From: Cyanobacteria bacterium OH_CBrB_359
Lineage (GTDB): Bacteria > Cyanobacteriota > Vampirovibrionia > Gastranaerophilales > Gastranaerophilaceae
NCBI GenBank assembly: GCA_023433065.1
Contig: JAEZET010000004.1
Coordinates: 682,001 to 746,000, forward strand
Direction: 5' to 3'
Length of the DNA: 64,000 nt
The notes beneath the pieces were generated by a model. The model searched no databases. It was not told the DNA's origin and saw only the letters and a program-made list of their open reading frames with translations. Position numbers and translations under genes: made by a program. Below are positions 50,448 through 59,758 of this stretch, one piece after another (the first letter of the stretch is position 1; every line of letters starts with the position of its first letter).

Positions 50448-51476
50448 CTATTTATTGGCTTCTCTTTCAACAATCATATGTCTGGCTCTGTCACAGATAT
50501 CAAATCTTATGAAATTCATTTCTGCTGCTTTTTGTTTTGCATAATCAATAAGCTCAAAAATTTTCTCGGGGATATTTTTTCTGTGTTTTTCAAACCAGTT
50601 ATTTTCTACATCTATTACAACACTTAAAATATTGTTTTTATGACAGAATTGAAGCCAGTTATTTATTTCTTCTCTGGTATCATTCATCCCGGGAATTATT
50701 ATGTACTTAGTAATCACAAAACCGGGTGTTTTTTGTGCCTGCGAATATTTCAGCAAGTTATTGCAAACTATATCATATCCATCCAGCTGTTTAATATTTT
50801 TATAAGTTTCTTTTGAAGAGCTGTCAATTGAAATAACTACGGTAAGCTGCCCTGAAGCAATGCCTTTTGAGATTGTTTCAGAATATTTTAAGCCTGATGA
50901 GGGTACTCTTATATTTGTAAACTTATTTTCAAGAAGAATGTTAATAAGTTCATCAAATTCAATTAACATAGTAGGTTCACCGCCACCAAATCCGATAGAG
51001 CCGCCGGGTCTTAAAATTTTTTTCTTTACCATATCTTTTACAATCGGTAGTACATTATATGTTGAAAGCGTATTATAAATCTGCTTGTTGTCTTCTGTAT
51101 AACAATAAATACATTTACAATTGCAATGGGTCCAATGGTCAAAGATTACATTATATATAACATTCTCGCTGAGCCACTCTTGTTCTTTGAGAAAAACACA
51201 TCCCTCGCAATCCGCTATTACTTTTCCTGATTTTTGTATTTTTCTATATTTGTTTTTAAGCTTAAAAAAACTTTCCCAGTTGATTTTTTCTCCCCGATAA
51301 TCCTTAATAAGCATAGTATTTCCACCACCCGGGGCACTTAAATAACAGCACATTTTAACGTTTGAACCGTATACTCCGACATCAAAATCCAGTCCGTACT
51401 CAATCCACTCGCAGCTTAAATACTTTTTATTCTTTTTAAAAAATTTATCAAGAAACATTTTTGATTTATCCTTCAA
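50448..51476 (-). CDS. Radical SAM protein with N-terminal auxiliary cysteine cluster (paralogue 5)
   Basis: 342 residues; another ATG at 51458 could be the start. N-terminal module: LSCEWIEYGLDF, VKMCCYLSAPGGG, INWESFF and DCEGC. Core: WTHCNCKCIYC and GFGGGEPTM, with SVVIDVENNWFEKHRKNIPE downstream. It is closest to paralogues 1 and 2. The start overlaps the SPASM gene upstream by 11 nt, so the two are translationally coupled. Confidence 0.86.
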   Translation of the reverse strand: MKDKSKMFLDKFFKKNKKYLSCEWIEYGLDFDVGVYGSNVKMCCYLSAPGGGNTMLIKDYRGEKINWESFFKLKNKYRKIQKSGKVIADCEGCVFLKEQEWLSENVIYNVIFDHWTHCNCKCIYCYTEDNKQIYNTLSTYNVLPIVKDMVKKKILRPGGSIGFGGGEPTMLIEFDELINILLENKFTNIRVPSSGLKYSETISKGIASGQLTVVISIDSSSKETYKNIKQLDGYDIVCNNLLKYSQAQKTPGFVITKYIIIPGMNDTREEINNWLQFCHKNNILSVVIDVENNWFEKHRKNIPEKIFELIDYAKQKAAEMNFIRFDICDRARHMIVEREANK

Positions 51477-52443
51477 AATTGCAGTTGAGCAATTTGCAGT
51501 TTTTGGAGCATTTTAGTATTTCTTCCCTGACTTTTTGAGCTTTTTTGCCCTCCCATACTTCTTGAGGTGTTGAGTCGATGAGTGAACCTATGCTTTCCAT
51601 GCAAAAGCATATTCTGGCTTCCCCTCTTGCAGATATTGCAAAATTTCTATCCCCGACTTTACATACAAGTTCATTAACTTCAGAGGGATCCGTTATCAGT
51701 TTTTTAAAAGCTTCAAGCTGTTCTATAGAATTGTAAATCGGATAACCTTCTTTTTTTAGCTCCCCTATAAGATTAATAGCCTCAATTGCTTTTTGTGTAA
51801 TGTTTCCGAAATACTTGCTGTTTTCATCTTCATAATTATCAGGAGCCATAAATGCGCTGCCGTCATCCAAGAGCTGAAAACTTATTCCTACGCCTTCTGT
51901 TTTGGCAAATTCTGCTAAAGGCTTTACTTCACTTAAATTCGAAGGCATTAAAATCGTTGAAATTCCTATGGTTTTACCTTTTTGATATTTTCTGTTTAAA
52001 TAAGTAAGAGTCTGTATAACATCGATTGTCCTTTTAAAGCTGTTTTCGAGTCCCCTTGAGGCTTTGTGAATAGCAGGGTCCTTAACAGAATTTAAAGATA
52101 TTGTGATTGCGCAAATTGAGGAATTAATTAATTTTTCGCATTTGTTTTTTAAACCTAACCCGTTTGTAATAATATTTACGTTATCACCGAGACTTGAGGC
52201 AAACTCAATCATTTCGAAAATGTCATCTCTCATAAACGGTTCACCGCCTGAGAATATGAAATTATAGTTACCGAGCCAGTCATGCATTTTTTTGAAGATA
52301 TTTTTCCACTGTTCCAGTGAAAGTTCTTCTTGTTTTTTTAAATCGTAATCCCTCCAGCCGTTACAAGTAACACAGCGTGATTGACAAGTATCTGTGTTAG
52401 CAATTGTAATAGCCTTGGGCTTTTTTTCTTTGGAAATATTCAT
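51466..52443 (-). CDS. Radical SAM/SPASM protein
   Basis: 325 residues. Core motif TCQSRCVTC (CX3CX2C, about 18-25), FIFSGGEPFMRDD and TNGLGLKNK. The C terminus is a classical SPASM: LVCKVGDRNFAISARGEARICFC, then GSLIDSTPQEVWEGKKAQ and CSKNCKLLNC. SPASM enzymes often modify peptides or act in cofactor and glycan synthesis. It is coupled to paralogue 5, so the two may act in sequence on one substrate. Confidence 0.88.
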   Translation of the reverse strand: MNISKEKKPKAITIANTDTCQSRCVTCNGWRDYDLKKQEELSLEQWKNIFKKMHDWLGNYNFIFSGGEPFMRDDIFEMIEFASSLGDNVNIITNGLGLKNKCEKLINSSICAITISLNSVKDPAIHKASRGLENSFKRTIDVIQTLTYLNRKYQKGKTIGISTILMPSNLSEVKPLAEFAKTEGVGISFQLLDDGSAFMAPDNYEDENSKYFGNITQKAIEAINLIGELKKEGYPIYNSIEQLEAFKKLITDPSEVNELVCKVGDRNFAISARGEARICFCMESIGSLIDSTPQEVWEGKKAQKVREEILKCSKNCKLLNCNFEG

Positions 52444-52462
52444 GTTTATTGTTTTTGAGTTA

Positions 52463-53341
52463 TTAATAGTCTAAGTTAACCTGAGAGAATAGCACAATTT
52501 TGTTTTTTCCACGTTTCTTAGCGTTATATAGGGCATGTTCAGCATATCGAATTAGTGTATTAGCGTTTTCTTCGACATTTTCGAGGAATGGAAAGGATGA
52601 AATACCTCCTGAGATTGTAATTGGGTGCTTTTCTTCTTCACCTGCAGGTATGAATTCCATTTTTTCTATATCTCTTCTGAACCTTTCCGCAAATATGAAT
52701 GCGTTTTCTTCAGTTGTGTTTGGCAATATGATAATAAATTCTTCATCACCGTATCTTGTTAAAATATCTTCTTTTCTTATAAATCCGCTTAGCATTTCTG
52801 CAATTTTTTTAAGAAGTACATCACCCCAGTCATAGCCGTACATGTCATTTACAACTTTAAAGAAGTCAATGTCCAATAAAAGACATGATAGTTTGGTGTC
52901 GTATCTTTTTGACCTTGAGATTTCAGCTTCTAGCCTTTCATGAAGGTATCTTCTATTATGAAGTCCTGTTAATTCATCAGTTGTTGATACCAGTTTTATT
53001 GTTTCTTTAAGTTCTTTAATTCTTAAAAGGTTTGTTGCTCTTAATTTTAATTCTGAGGCAATAATAGGTCTTATCGTGTAATCATATGAATCACCTCTTA
53101 ATATTAAGTCAGAAGGAACAGTATCTGTTATGACCAAAGTCGGGACAGGAAACTTAGTTACCATAGCAACTTCTTTAAGTTTTGCTTCAGGTAAGTCAAG
53201 AATTAATAAAGAAGGATTATATTTTTCTGCTTCTTTAATTTCAGAAACATTTTTTACCCTTAAATCTATATCATCTTCTTCTCTAAGTATAGCTTCGATT
53301 TCAGAGCCGTTTTTATCAGTATAAATGATTACATTTTTCAT
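52463..53341 (-). CDS. Receiver-like + GGDEF protein with GDEEF active site
   Basis: 292 residues. A receiver-like domain (1-105, D49 in SLLILDLPEA) precedes a GGDEF domain (about 115-285). The A-site reads R-Y-G-D-E-E-F at 196-202, so the second glycine of GG(D/E)EF is Asp. An inhibitory I-site RKED (189-192) sits at the usual 5-residue distance. Other cyclase residues (LHNRRYL, DIDFFKVVND) are intact. It may still make c-di-GMP or be a degenerate sensor. It ends 19 nt before the SPASM gene. Confidence 0.85.
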   Translation of the reverse strand: MKNVIIYTDKNGSEIEAILREEDDIDLRVKNVSEIKEAEKYNPSLLILDLPEAKLKEVAMVTKFPVPTLVITDTVPSDLILRGDSYDYTIRPIIASELKLRATNLLRIKELKETIKLVSTTDELTGLHNRRYLHERLEAEISRSKRYDTKLSCLLLDIDFFKVVNDMYGYDWGDVLLKKIAEMLSGFIRKEDILTRYGDEEFIIILPNTTEENAFIFAERFRRDIEKMEFIPAGEEEKHPITISGGISSFPFLENVEENANTLIRYAEHALYNAKKRGKNKIVLFSQVNLDY

Positions 53342-53496
53342 AAGTTTATCCTTCTTTCTCCTAATGTGAGTATTTTAGCAAATTTTTAAGAAATATTCAA
53401 AAAATTTAATAATTTGATAAATAGATTAAATAGATTATAATTTATTCAGTCATATGTTGTATAATGTAAAATATCTAGACATATAGGAGAGGTTCT

Positions 53497-54645
53497 GTGG
53501 CTAAACCCATGCATAAAGCCAAGGTGAATTATAATTCAGCAACTGTTCATCCGCGGAAAGTTTTAAAACCATCAAGGCCAATTGTTTTTAAACCTAAAGT
53601 AAAAAAAGTTAATCCGCTTAAAAAAATAGTACTTTTTCTCTTTTCTGCACTCTTGTTGTTGTATGTTTTTCCATATGGATATAACAAGTTTTTAAAACCT
53701 TTATTTTTTTCTTCTTCCAATAATGCAATAAAAACAGACTATAATTTGCTTTATAATAAGACGTCTGCATATTTAAATAATGATTATTTTTTAGGTAAAA
53801 AACTTTTAAAAAGTGCAAATCTTGAAAAACCGCAAATGCAGACTTTATATTTAGCTTCTCCAATGCAGGTCTTGACTGCAAGACTAAATAGATTAATGTC
53901 TTCATATCCAATAATAAAACCGACAATTTTTATATGGGATTTTGAAACTGGAAAATATGTTGACATTAATGCAAATCAACAATATCCTGCGGCCAGTATT
54001 ATTAAAATTCCTATACTTCTCGAGTTATTTAGGTCTATTGAATCTTCTCAAATAAATTTATATGACAAGCTTAAGCTAACTGATTATTATAAAGCTGAGG
54101 GGTCGGGAGGATTGCAATATAAGCCAGTTGGAAGTTACCATACGGTAGATGCGCTTGCCAGAACAATGATTCAAGATTCTGACAATTCTGCTACAAATAT
54201 GCTGATGTCTTCTATAGGCGGAAAGATAGATATTAACAGAGCAATAAGGCATTGGGGATTAAATGATACTTATGTAAATACATGGCTCCCGGATTTAGGC
54301 GGTACAAATTATACAACCGCAAAAGATATGGCTGTTATGCTATATAATATTGATAATTCGTCATTTTTGTCATTGCACTCTAGAGAGCAGATAATTAGTT
54401 ATTTAAGCCATGTTAAAAACAACAGACTTATACAAGCAGGATTGCCAAATAATGCAATTTTGATTCATAAAACAGGCGATATTGGTAATATGCTCGGAGA
54501 TGCAGGGATTGTATGGACGCAGAATGGGAAGAAGTATATTGTTGTAATTATGGCAAAACGTCCTTATAATAATCCTTTAGGTAAAGAATTTATTGTTGAA
54601 GCATCTAAAATAATTTATGATAGTTTTTCGAGAGGATTATTGTAA
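53497..54645 (+). CDS. Membrane-anchored class A beta-lactamase-like serine hydrolase
   Basis: 382 residues, GTG start at 53497 (RBS GGAGAGG). A basic N terminus and one TM helix (about 43-63) precede the enzyme (about 120-380). Active-site elements: S167-I-I-K170, S228-D-N230 and K325-T-G327. The class A beta-lactamase2 fold is clear, but without a cleavable signal; it may be a peptidoglycan-modifying enzyme or a lactamase. The missing class-specific ExxLN motif was not located. Confidence 0.85.
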   Translation: MAKPMHKAKVNYNSATVHPRKVLKPSRPIVFKPKVKKVNPLKKIVLFLFSALLLLYVFPYGYNKFLKPLFFSSSNNAIKTDYNLLYNKTSAYLNNDYFLGKKLLKSANLEKPQMQTLYLASPMQVLTARLNRLMSSYPIIKPTIFIWDFETGKYVDINANQQYPAASIIKIPILLELFRSIESSQINLYDKLKLTDYYKAEGSGGLQYKPVGSYHTVDALARTMIQDSDNSATNMLMSSIGGKIDINRAIRHWGLNDTYVNTWLPDLGGTNYTTAKDMAVMLYNIDNSSFLSLHSREQIISYLSHVKNNRLIQAGLPNNAILIHKTGDIGNMLGDAGIVWTQNGKKYIVVIMAKRPYNNPLGKEFIVEASKIIYDSFSRGLL

Positions 54646-54761
54646 CTTTAAAATTTTAAATTTGAATTTTTGTAAAAATATTTTACTAATTTTAAATTAT
54701 TAGTCAAATATGAATATTTACAACTTTTTTTGCAGTATAATAGTCCTAGGAGTGTGAATCC

Positions 54762-56090
54762 TTGAAGAATTCAAAGTTAACATCGTCTATATTTATAGCC
54801 CTAATCCTTGGTGTCTTTGTAGGTTGGCTATTTCCAAATTTTGCCAATAAAATGCAGCCGCTTGCAGTTATATTCCTTAATATGATAAAAATGATAATCG
54901 CTCCTTTGTTATTTGCGGTTCTTGTTACGGGAATTGCAGGACACGGTAATGTGAAATCACTTGGCAGATTGGGTATAAAGACAATTGTTTACTTTGAAAT
55001 TGTTACAACAATTGCCTTAGTGATAGGTTTATTGGCAGGGCATATATTTAAACCGGGCATCGGTTTTACAAGCAGTATTTCTGCTAACATGATAGATACC
55101 GCAAATACAATGGCTAAAACAAATATGCATTCTTCATTATCAGAAATGCTTATAAATGTGTTTCCCACAAGTATTGTAGATGCAATGGCTACGGGGAATT
55201 TGCTTCAGATAGTTGTTTTTTCAATATTTTTTGCAATATCAATATGTGCTATAGGACAAAAAGCAAAGCCTGTGTTGGATTTAGTTTCTTCACTTTCTGA
55301 TATTATGTTTAAATTTACAGAATTTGTTATGAATTTTGCCCCTCTTGGAGTTTTTGGAGCTATTTCTTATACTATTGCCCAAAACGGTATAGGTATAATC
55401 GTTAATTATGCAAAAATCATTTTTGCTTTATATTCAGCGCTGATTGTATTTGTATTTTTAGTTTTATTTGTGGCTTGTAAAATAGTTAAGATATCATTTT
55501 CAGCTCTGGTAAAAGCAATAAGAGAACCTGCCTTACTTGCTTTTTCTACTGCAACATCTGAGGCTGCTTTACCAAAGGCCATGAGTATAATGGAAAACTT
55601 TGGCATTCCTAAAAATATTGTAGGTTTTGTTATGCCGACAGGATATACTTTTAATCTTGATGGCAGTACTCTTTACCTCTCTCTTGCAGTTTTATTTTCT
55701 ACTCAGATAGTTGGTATTGATCTTTCTATTCAACAGCAATTAGTTATTATGTTAGCCTTAATGCTTACAAGTAAAGGTATTGCAGGTGTTCCAAGGGTGT
55801 CATTGGTTGTTTTGGCTGGAACTTTGGCTAGTTTTGGATATCCTATTATAGGCGTTGCTATTTTATTAGGTATTGACCAGATTCTCGATATGGGAAGAAC
55901 TACAGTTAACTTAATAGGAAATTGTGTTGCTACTGTTGTTATTGCCCGTTGGGAAAACGAATTTAATTATACAAAAATGAAAGAGTTTCTCAGTCAAAAT
56001 GACAAAAAAAAATTTTTTAAACATAAGACTTCTTCCCAATATAATTCTGAGATTCATATAGAAGAACACTCGGATATTGGAAATTGCTAG
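54762..56090 (+). CDS. Dicarboxylate/amino acid:cation symporter
   Basis: 442 residues of the DAACS (GltP/DctA) family, TTG start at 54762 with AGGAG upstream. About eight TM helices and two re-entrant loops are expected. Motifs: KMIIAPLLFAVLVTGIAG, AFSTATSEAALPKAM (hairpin 1), MPTGYTFNLDGSTLYL (NMDGT-type) and MLTSKGIAGVPRVSL (hairpin 2). Likely imports succinate, fumarate, aspartate or glutamate with Na+ or H+. Confidence 0.93.
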   Translation: MKNSKLTSSIFIALILGVFVGWLFPNFANKMQPLAVIFLNMIKMIIAPLLFAVLVTGIAGHGNVKSLGRLGIKTIVYFEIVTTIALVIGLLAGHIFKPGIGFTSSISANMIDTANTMAKTNMHSSLSEMLINVFPTSIVDAMATGNLLQIVVFSIFFAISICAIGQKAKPVLDLVSSLSDIMFKFTEFVMNFAPLGVFGAISYTIAQNGIGIIVNYAKIIFALYSALIVFVFLVLFVACKIVKISFSALVKAIREPALLAFSTATSEAALPKAMSIMENFGIPKNIVGFVMPTGYTFNLDGSTLYLSLAVLFSTQIVGIDLSIQQQLVIMLALMLTSKGIAGVPRVSLVVLAGTLASFGYPIIGVAILLGIDQILDMGRTTVNLIGNCVATVVIARWENEFNYTKMKEFLSQNDKKKFFKHKTSSQYNSEIHIEEHSDIGNC

Positions 56091-56121
56091 TCTGTTTTAA
56101 GCTGTTAAAATTGAGGTGATA

Positions 56122-57135
56122 ATGAGAGATATCGTTTTTTTTGATGTAAAAGAAGTTGAAAAGGCTTTACTTGGAAGTTTGTCTGATAAATATAATATCG
56201 AGTTTGTTGAATCTCCTGTATTAAAAAAAGGCGATTTAAAAGATGAATATAAAGATGCTGTAATTATTTCTGTATTTACTTCTTCAAGGCTTACAGCTGA
56301 AGTTTTAAGCGAATTTAAGAACTTAAAGCTTATTGCACTTCGTTCTGTGGGTTTTAGCCATGTTGATACAGATTATTGTAAACAAAATAATATAAAAGTT
56401 GTAAACACTCCTCATTATGGTGATTATACCGTTGCAGAGTTTGCCTTTTCATTACTATTAAATTTAGTCAGAAAGGTATGTCAGGCAAATTCAAACCTAA
56501 AAAATGGCGATACATCAAATGAATATTTGGGAATGGAGCTTTTTGACAAAACCATTGGAATCGTTGGGCTCGGAGGAATAGGGTCTAAGGCTGTTAAAAT
56601 TGCCAGCGGCTTTTCTATGAAAATATTGGCTTATGATATTTACAAGAATGAACAGCTAATTAAAGATTTCGGGGTTGAGTATGTTGATATTGATTACTTA
56701 TGTAAAAATTCAGATATTATCTCTCTTCATGCTCCGGCTACAAAAGAAAATTATCATTTGATTAACGAAAAGCGCATCGAAACTATGAAAGACGGGGTTG
56801 TTATTGTTAATACTGCAAGAGGCGAATTGATTGATTCTCAGGCGCTTTACGTAGCTTTATTAAACGGAAAAATCAAAGGCGCTGCGTTAGATGTTATTGA
56901 ATGTGAAGAAGCAATCGGGCATTATTGTCCTTATTTTAATAATCGTGATTGTGTTGATATTAATTGTCTTAAAAAAACTTTGATAAATCATAAACTGCTT
57001 CAGCTGCCTAATGTTATAATTACCTCTCATGTCGCTTATGATACAAAAGAAGCAATAAACAGAATATTAAACATAACTGTTCAAAACATTAATGATTTCT
57101 ACAATGGTACGGAACTTAAAAATAATGTTGTTTAA
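56122..57135 (+). CDS. D-2-hydroxyacid dehydrogenase
   Basis: 337 residues from the ATG at 56122 (GAGGTGATA). NAD-binding loop GIVGLGGIGSKAVKIA (about 152), catalytic RGELIDSQAL, and C-terminal acid-base region with HVAYDTKEAI. An insertion after LDVIE with several cysteines (HYCPYFNNRDCVDINCL) is shared with D-lactate/glyoxylate-type members. Substrate unproven; D-lactate is plausible. Confidence 0.9.
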   Translation: MRDIVFFDVKEVEKALLGSLSDKYNIEFVESPVLKKGDLKDEYKDAVIISVFTSSRLTAEVLSEFKNLKLIALRSVGFSHVDTDYCKQNNIKVVNTPHYGDYTVAEFAFSLLLNLVRKVCQANSNLKNGDTSNEYLGMELFDKTIGIVGLGGIGSKAVKIASGFSMKILAYDIYKNEQLIKDFGVEYVDIDYLCKNSDIISLHAPATKENYHLINEKRIETMKDGVVIVNTARGELIDSQALYVALLNGKIKGAALDVIECEEAIGHYCPYFNNRDCVDINCLKKTLINHKLLQLPNVIITSHVAYDTKEAINRILNITVQNINDFYNGTELKNNVV

Positions 57136-57992
57136 GATTCTTGCGAAAGTTTTTTGTAGTTGGTAAACACCCATCCCATTTTTTTAATTTCATCTTTTAT
57201 GGTTGCACTTTGGGTTATTAAGTATTCTCCATAATTAAAAGGCTTTTCAATATTATCTGATTTAAAATAACAAGGATGGATTAATATTTCACAAATGCAG
57301 TCATCTGATTGAATAGCCTGTAAGCCATATTTTATAGTCTTTTCGTCCATGTAGCCCGTATAAGTTATTCCGAGTGCATAATTGTTTGTTTTTAAATTGT
57401 ATTTTTTTATCGTCCTTGTATTCATTAATGAAAATCCGTTCAGTAGTGAAAACTTAATTAAATTTACAGGATATTTTACAGAAAAATGTTTGAGCAGACT
57501 TGGTACGACGTAGGGAACTTCATGTTGTGTTCTGATATATTTTATGCCGTATTCTTCTGCTAATTTGCATGTGATTTTAAATATCTCGGGTATGGCATGT
57601 ACATGAACGTGTGAATTTAAGTGGTCGATTTGGGTATGTTCAAGTATTTTTTCTATTTGTGCTCTGAATTCAGCTTCAACCTGTTCAAGGAATTTCTTGT
57701 TATAAGAATTTGATAAAATTGCGACAAAATCATTTTTAAAATTAGAGTTTGAATCACATAAAAGATTTCCATTCGTAAGGCTTTTCCCTTCGATGATATT
57801 TAAGTGTGCACCTAATCCTATATCTTTTATTTCGGGCAATATTTCATTCATGGCAGCATCAAATGCCTCTCCGTTTGCAAGAAGACAGGTGCTTGTCAGA
57901 ATACCGCTTAAATAACCTTTTTTAATGCCAAGGTTAAAAGCTTCAGAGTAACCAAAATCATCAGAGTTAAATACAAGTTTTTTTGTTTGCAT
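57132..57992 (-). CDS. YdjC/ChbG-family carbohydrate deacetylase
   Basis: 286 residues. KLVFNSDDFGYSEAFN supplies the metal Asp pair, GLGAHLNIIEG and DHLNSHVHVHAIPEI the histidines. The family deacetylates N-acetyl sugars (chitobiose, hopanoid or lipid-linked). With GT2 just divergent, a role in lipid-linked sugar modification is plausible. It overlaps the previous gene by 4 nt tail to tail. Confidence 0.92.
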   Translation of the reverse strand: MQTKKLVFNSDDFGYSEAFNLGIKKGYLSGILTSTCLLANGEAFDAAMNEILPEIKDIGLGAHLNIIEGKSLTNGNLLCDSNSNFKNDFVAILSNSYNKKFLEQVEAEFRAQIEKILEHTQIDHLNSHVHVHAIPEIFKITCKLAEEYGIKYIRTQHEVPYVVPSLLKHFSVKYPVNLIKFSLLNGFSLMNTRTIKKYNLKTNNYALGITYTGYMDEKTIKYGLQAIQSDDCICEILIHPCYFKSDNIEKPFNYGEYLITQSATIKDEIKKMGWVFTNYKKLSQES

Positions 57993-58062
57993 GTTTTAAT
58001 TTTATCAATTATATTATTTAATATAGATACATTTTAGCATAATAAATTATATGGTGTTATAG

Positions 58063-59019
58063 ATGAATTCCCCCACTTTAGCAATTATTATCCCCTGCTA
58101 CAACGAAGAAGAAGTATTGGAAGTTACTTTAAAAAGGCTTTTGGAAGTTTTATACGAGCTTATAAATGTTAATAAAATTTCATCAAAAAGTTTTATATAT
58201 TTAGTAAATGACGGCAGTACAGATTCTACCTGGAGCATAATTACAAAACTACATGAAAAAGAACCGTCCAAAATAAAAGGATTAAACTTTACAAGAAATT
58301 TCGGAAATCAAAGGGCTTTGCTTGCAGGGCTTTTAGAAGTAAGAAAGTTCGATATTGATTGTTGTATCACTATGGACGCTGATTTGCAGCAAGATGAAAA
58401 TAAACTGTCTGAATTTATCGATAAATATAATGATGGCGCACACATTGTTTGTGGCATTCGAAATGACAGAAAAACAGATTCATTTTTGAAAAGACACAGC
58501 GCACTCGCATTTTACAAGTTGATGAACATATTGGGTGTGAAGATTATGCCTAATCATTCGGATTTTAGGCTTACAAGCAGGAAAATTTTGGATATATTAA
58601 GTAATTACAAAGAGGTAAATCTCTTTTTGAGAGGAATTTTTTACGAGTTTGGTTATAAAACCGAGTATGTTCATTTTGATGTAAAACCAAGGTTCGCCGG
58701 GGAATCAAAGTTTTCTCCGCTTGATTTATTTTCACTTGCCGCAAAAGGTATTACTTCTTTTAGCATTGTACCGCTTAGAATGGTTACTTTTATAGGTATT
58801 ATAATTGCACTTTTTAGCTTCATTCTGGGAATTGATGTTATTTGGGAAAAGATGCACAACGGATACACTGTTCCCGGTTGGGCAACAATTGTTGTATCAA
58901 CAGCATTTATCGGCGGTGTTCAGATATTTTGTATCGGGATAATAGGGGAGTATCTAGGGCAACTTTTCCAGGAAGTTAAATCAAGACCTCGTTATATAAT
59001 TGAAACAGAGTTAAAATAA
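58063..59019 (+). CDS. GT2 glycosyltransferase (GtrB/DPM1-like)
   Basis: 318 residues. The GT-A domain opens LAIIIPCYNEEEVLEVTLK and has VNDGSTDSTW, GLNFTRNFGNQRALLAG, TMDADLQQD (DxD), then VKPRFAGESKFSPL. Two C-terminal TM helices follow (about 240-262 and 275-302). Such enzymes transfer sugar to polyprenyl phosphate. The start (58063) lacks a clear RBS. Candidate partner for GtrA at 5.6 kb. Confidence 0.93.
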   Translation: MNSPTLAIIIPCYNEEEVLEVTLKRLLEVLYELINVNKISSKSFIYLVNDGSTDSTWSIITKLHEKEPSKIKGLNFTRNFGNQRALLAGLLEVRKFDIDCCITMDADLQQDENKLSEFIDKYNDGAHIVCGIRNDRKTDSFLKRHSALAFYKLMNILGVKIMPNHSDFRLTSRKILDILSNYKEVNLFLRGIFYEFGYKTEYVHFDVKPRFAGESKFSPLDLFSLAAKGITSFSIVPLRMVTFIGIIIALFSFILGIDVIWEKMHNGYTVPGWATIVVSTAFIGGVQIFCIGIIGEYLGQLFQEVKSRPRYIIETELK

Positions 59020-59020
59020 T

Positions 59021-59188
59021 TCAGCTGCTGTTATCGTCATCCTCCTTCTCAATCCAAACAAATGTTTTGTTTGAATCATCCAAGAATGGGTTATGACTTT
59101 TTTCGTTTAGATAAATCGGATCGGAGACTGTTTCATTTATGTTATCCACTTTATCCTTTATATATTTAATATAAGATAAAATATTCAT
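59021..59188 (-). CDS. 55-residue hypothetical protein
   Basis: A short acidic frame starts MNILSYIKYIKDKVDNINET and ends TFVWIEKEDDDNSS. A weak RBS GGAAG precedes the ATG. It fills the gap between the GT2 gene and its terminator on the opposite strand, so read-through from GT2 would be antisense to it. Composition looks protein-like; no family recognised. Confidence 0.5.
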   Translation of the reverse strand: MNILSYIKYIKDKVDNINETVSDPIYLNEKSHNPFLDDSNKTFVWIEKEDDDNSS

Positions 59189-59213
59189 TTTTTTCTTCCA
59201 ACAATATATTACT

Positions 59214-59244
59214 TATGCCAGAAAATTCTTTTCTGGCATATTTT
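59214..59244 (+). terminator. Strong plus-strand terminator
   Basis: TATGCCAGAAAA and TTTTCTGGCATA form a perfect 12-bp stem with a 3-nt loop, followed by four T residues. It lies 194 nt downstream of the GT2 stop. Confidence 0.9.
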
Positions 59245-59320
59245 GGCAAAAGTCTTTTGTCTTTTTATATTATTTAGCATTTAAAATTGAAATAAATAGA
59301 CTTTTGTATAATTTTTAAGA

Positions 59321-59349
59321 TTAGCTTAATAGACTATTTTTGATATAAT
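59321..59349 (+). promoter_or_regulatory. Promoter of the receiver gene, probably leaderless
   Basis: TTAGCT and an extended -10 TGATATAAT with a 17-nt spacer. The -10 ends 7 nt before the ATG at 59357, with no Shine-Dalgarno. Confidence 0.65.
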
Positions 59350-59356
59350 TAAAGCT

Positions 59357-59752
59357 ATGATAAATAAAATTTTAGTTGTAGAAGACAGTTCAAGTTGGAG
59401 AAAATTCCATTTAACGGCTTTGCATTCAATTTTTTCAAGTAATTTTAATATAACAATGGCGTCTTCTGCGAAAGAAGGCTATGATGCTGTACTCCAAAAC
59501 GTTAATGAACCTTTTGATTTGATTATTACAGATCTTCAAATGGAATTTGATTTTGAGCCTGATTTGGCGGGTGAATGGCTTGTAAAACAGATTAAAACTC
59601 ATAAAGAATTCTCAAATACAAAAATAATTATTATCTCTGCAATGTTTAATATAACTACAATTGCAAGAAAATTAGACGTTGAATTTGTCAGAAAAAGTGA
59701 TCTGGCAAGAGATGTTTCGTTTTTAAGAAATTTAATAAATAAATATAAGTGA
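59357..59752 (+). CDS. Single-domain response regulator
   Basis: 131 residues, a lone receiver domain. Acidic pair in LVVEDSSSW, phospho-acceptor Asp in LIITDLQMEF (about 57), Ser/Thr in IIISAMF and Lys in FVRKSDL. No output domain and no adjacent kinase. Probably a phosphorelay or motility-type signal protein. Confidence 0.9.
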   Translation: MINKILVVEDSSSWRKFHLTALHSIFSSNFNITMASSAKEGYDAVLQNVNEPFDLIITDLQMEFDFEPDLAGEWLVKQIKTHKEFSNTKIIIISAMFNITTIARKLDVEFVRKSDLARDVSFLRNLINKYK

Positions 59753-59758
59753 TATTTT

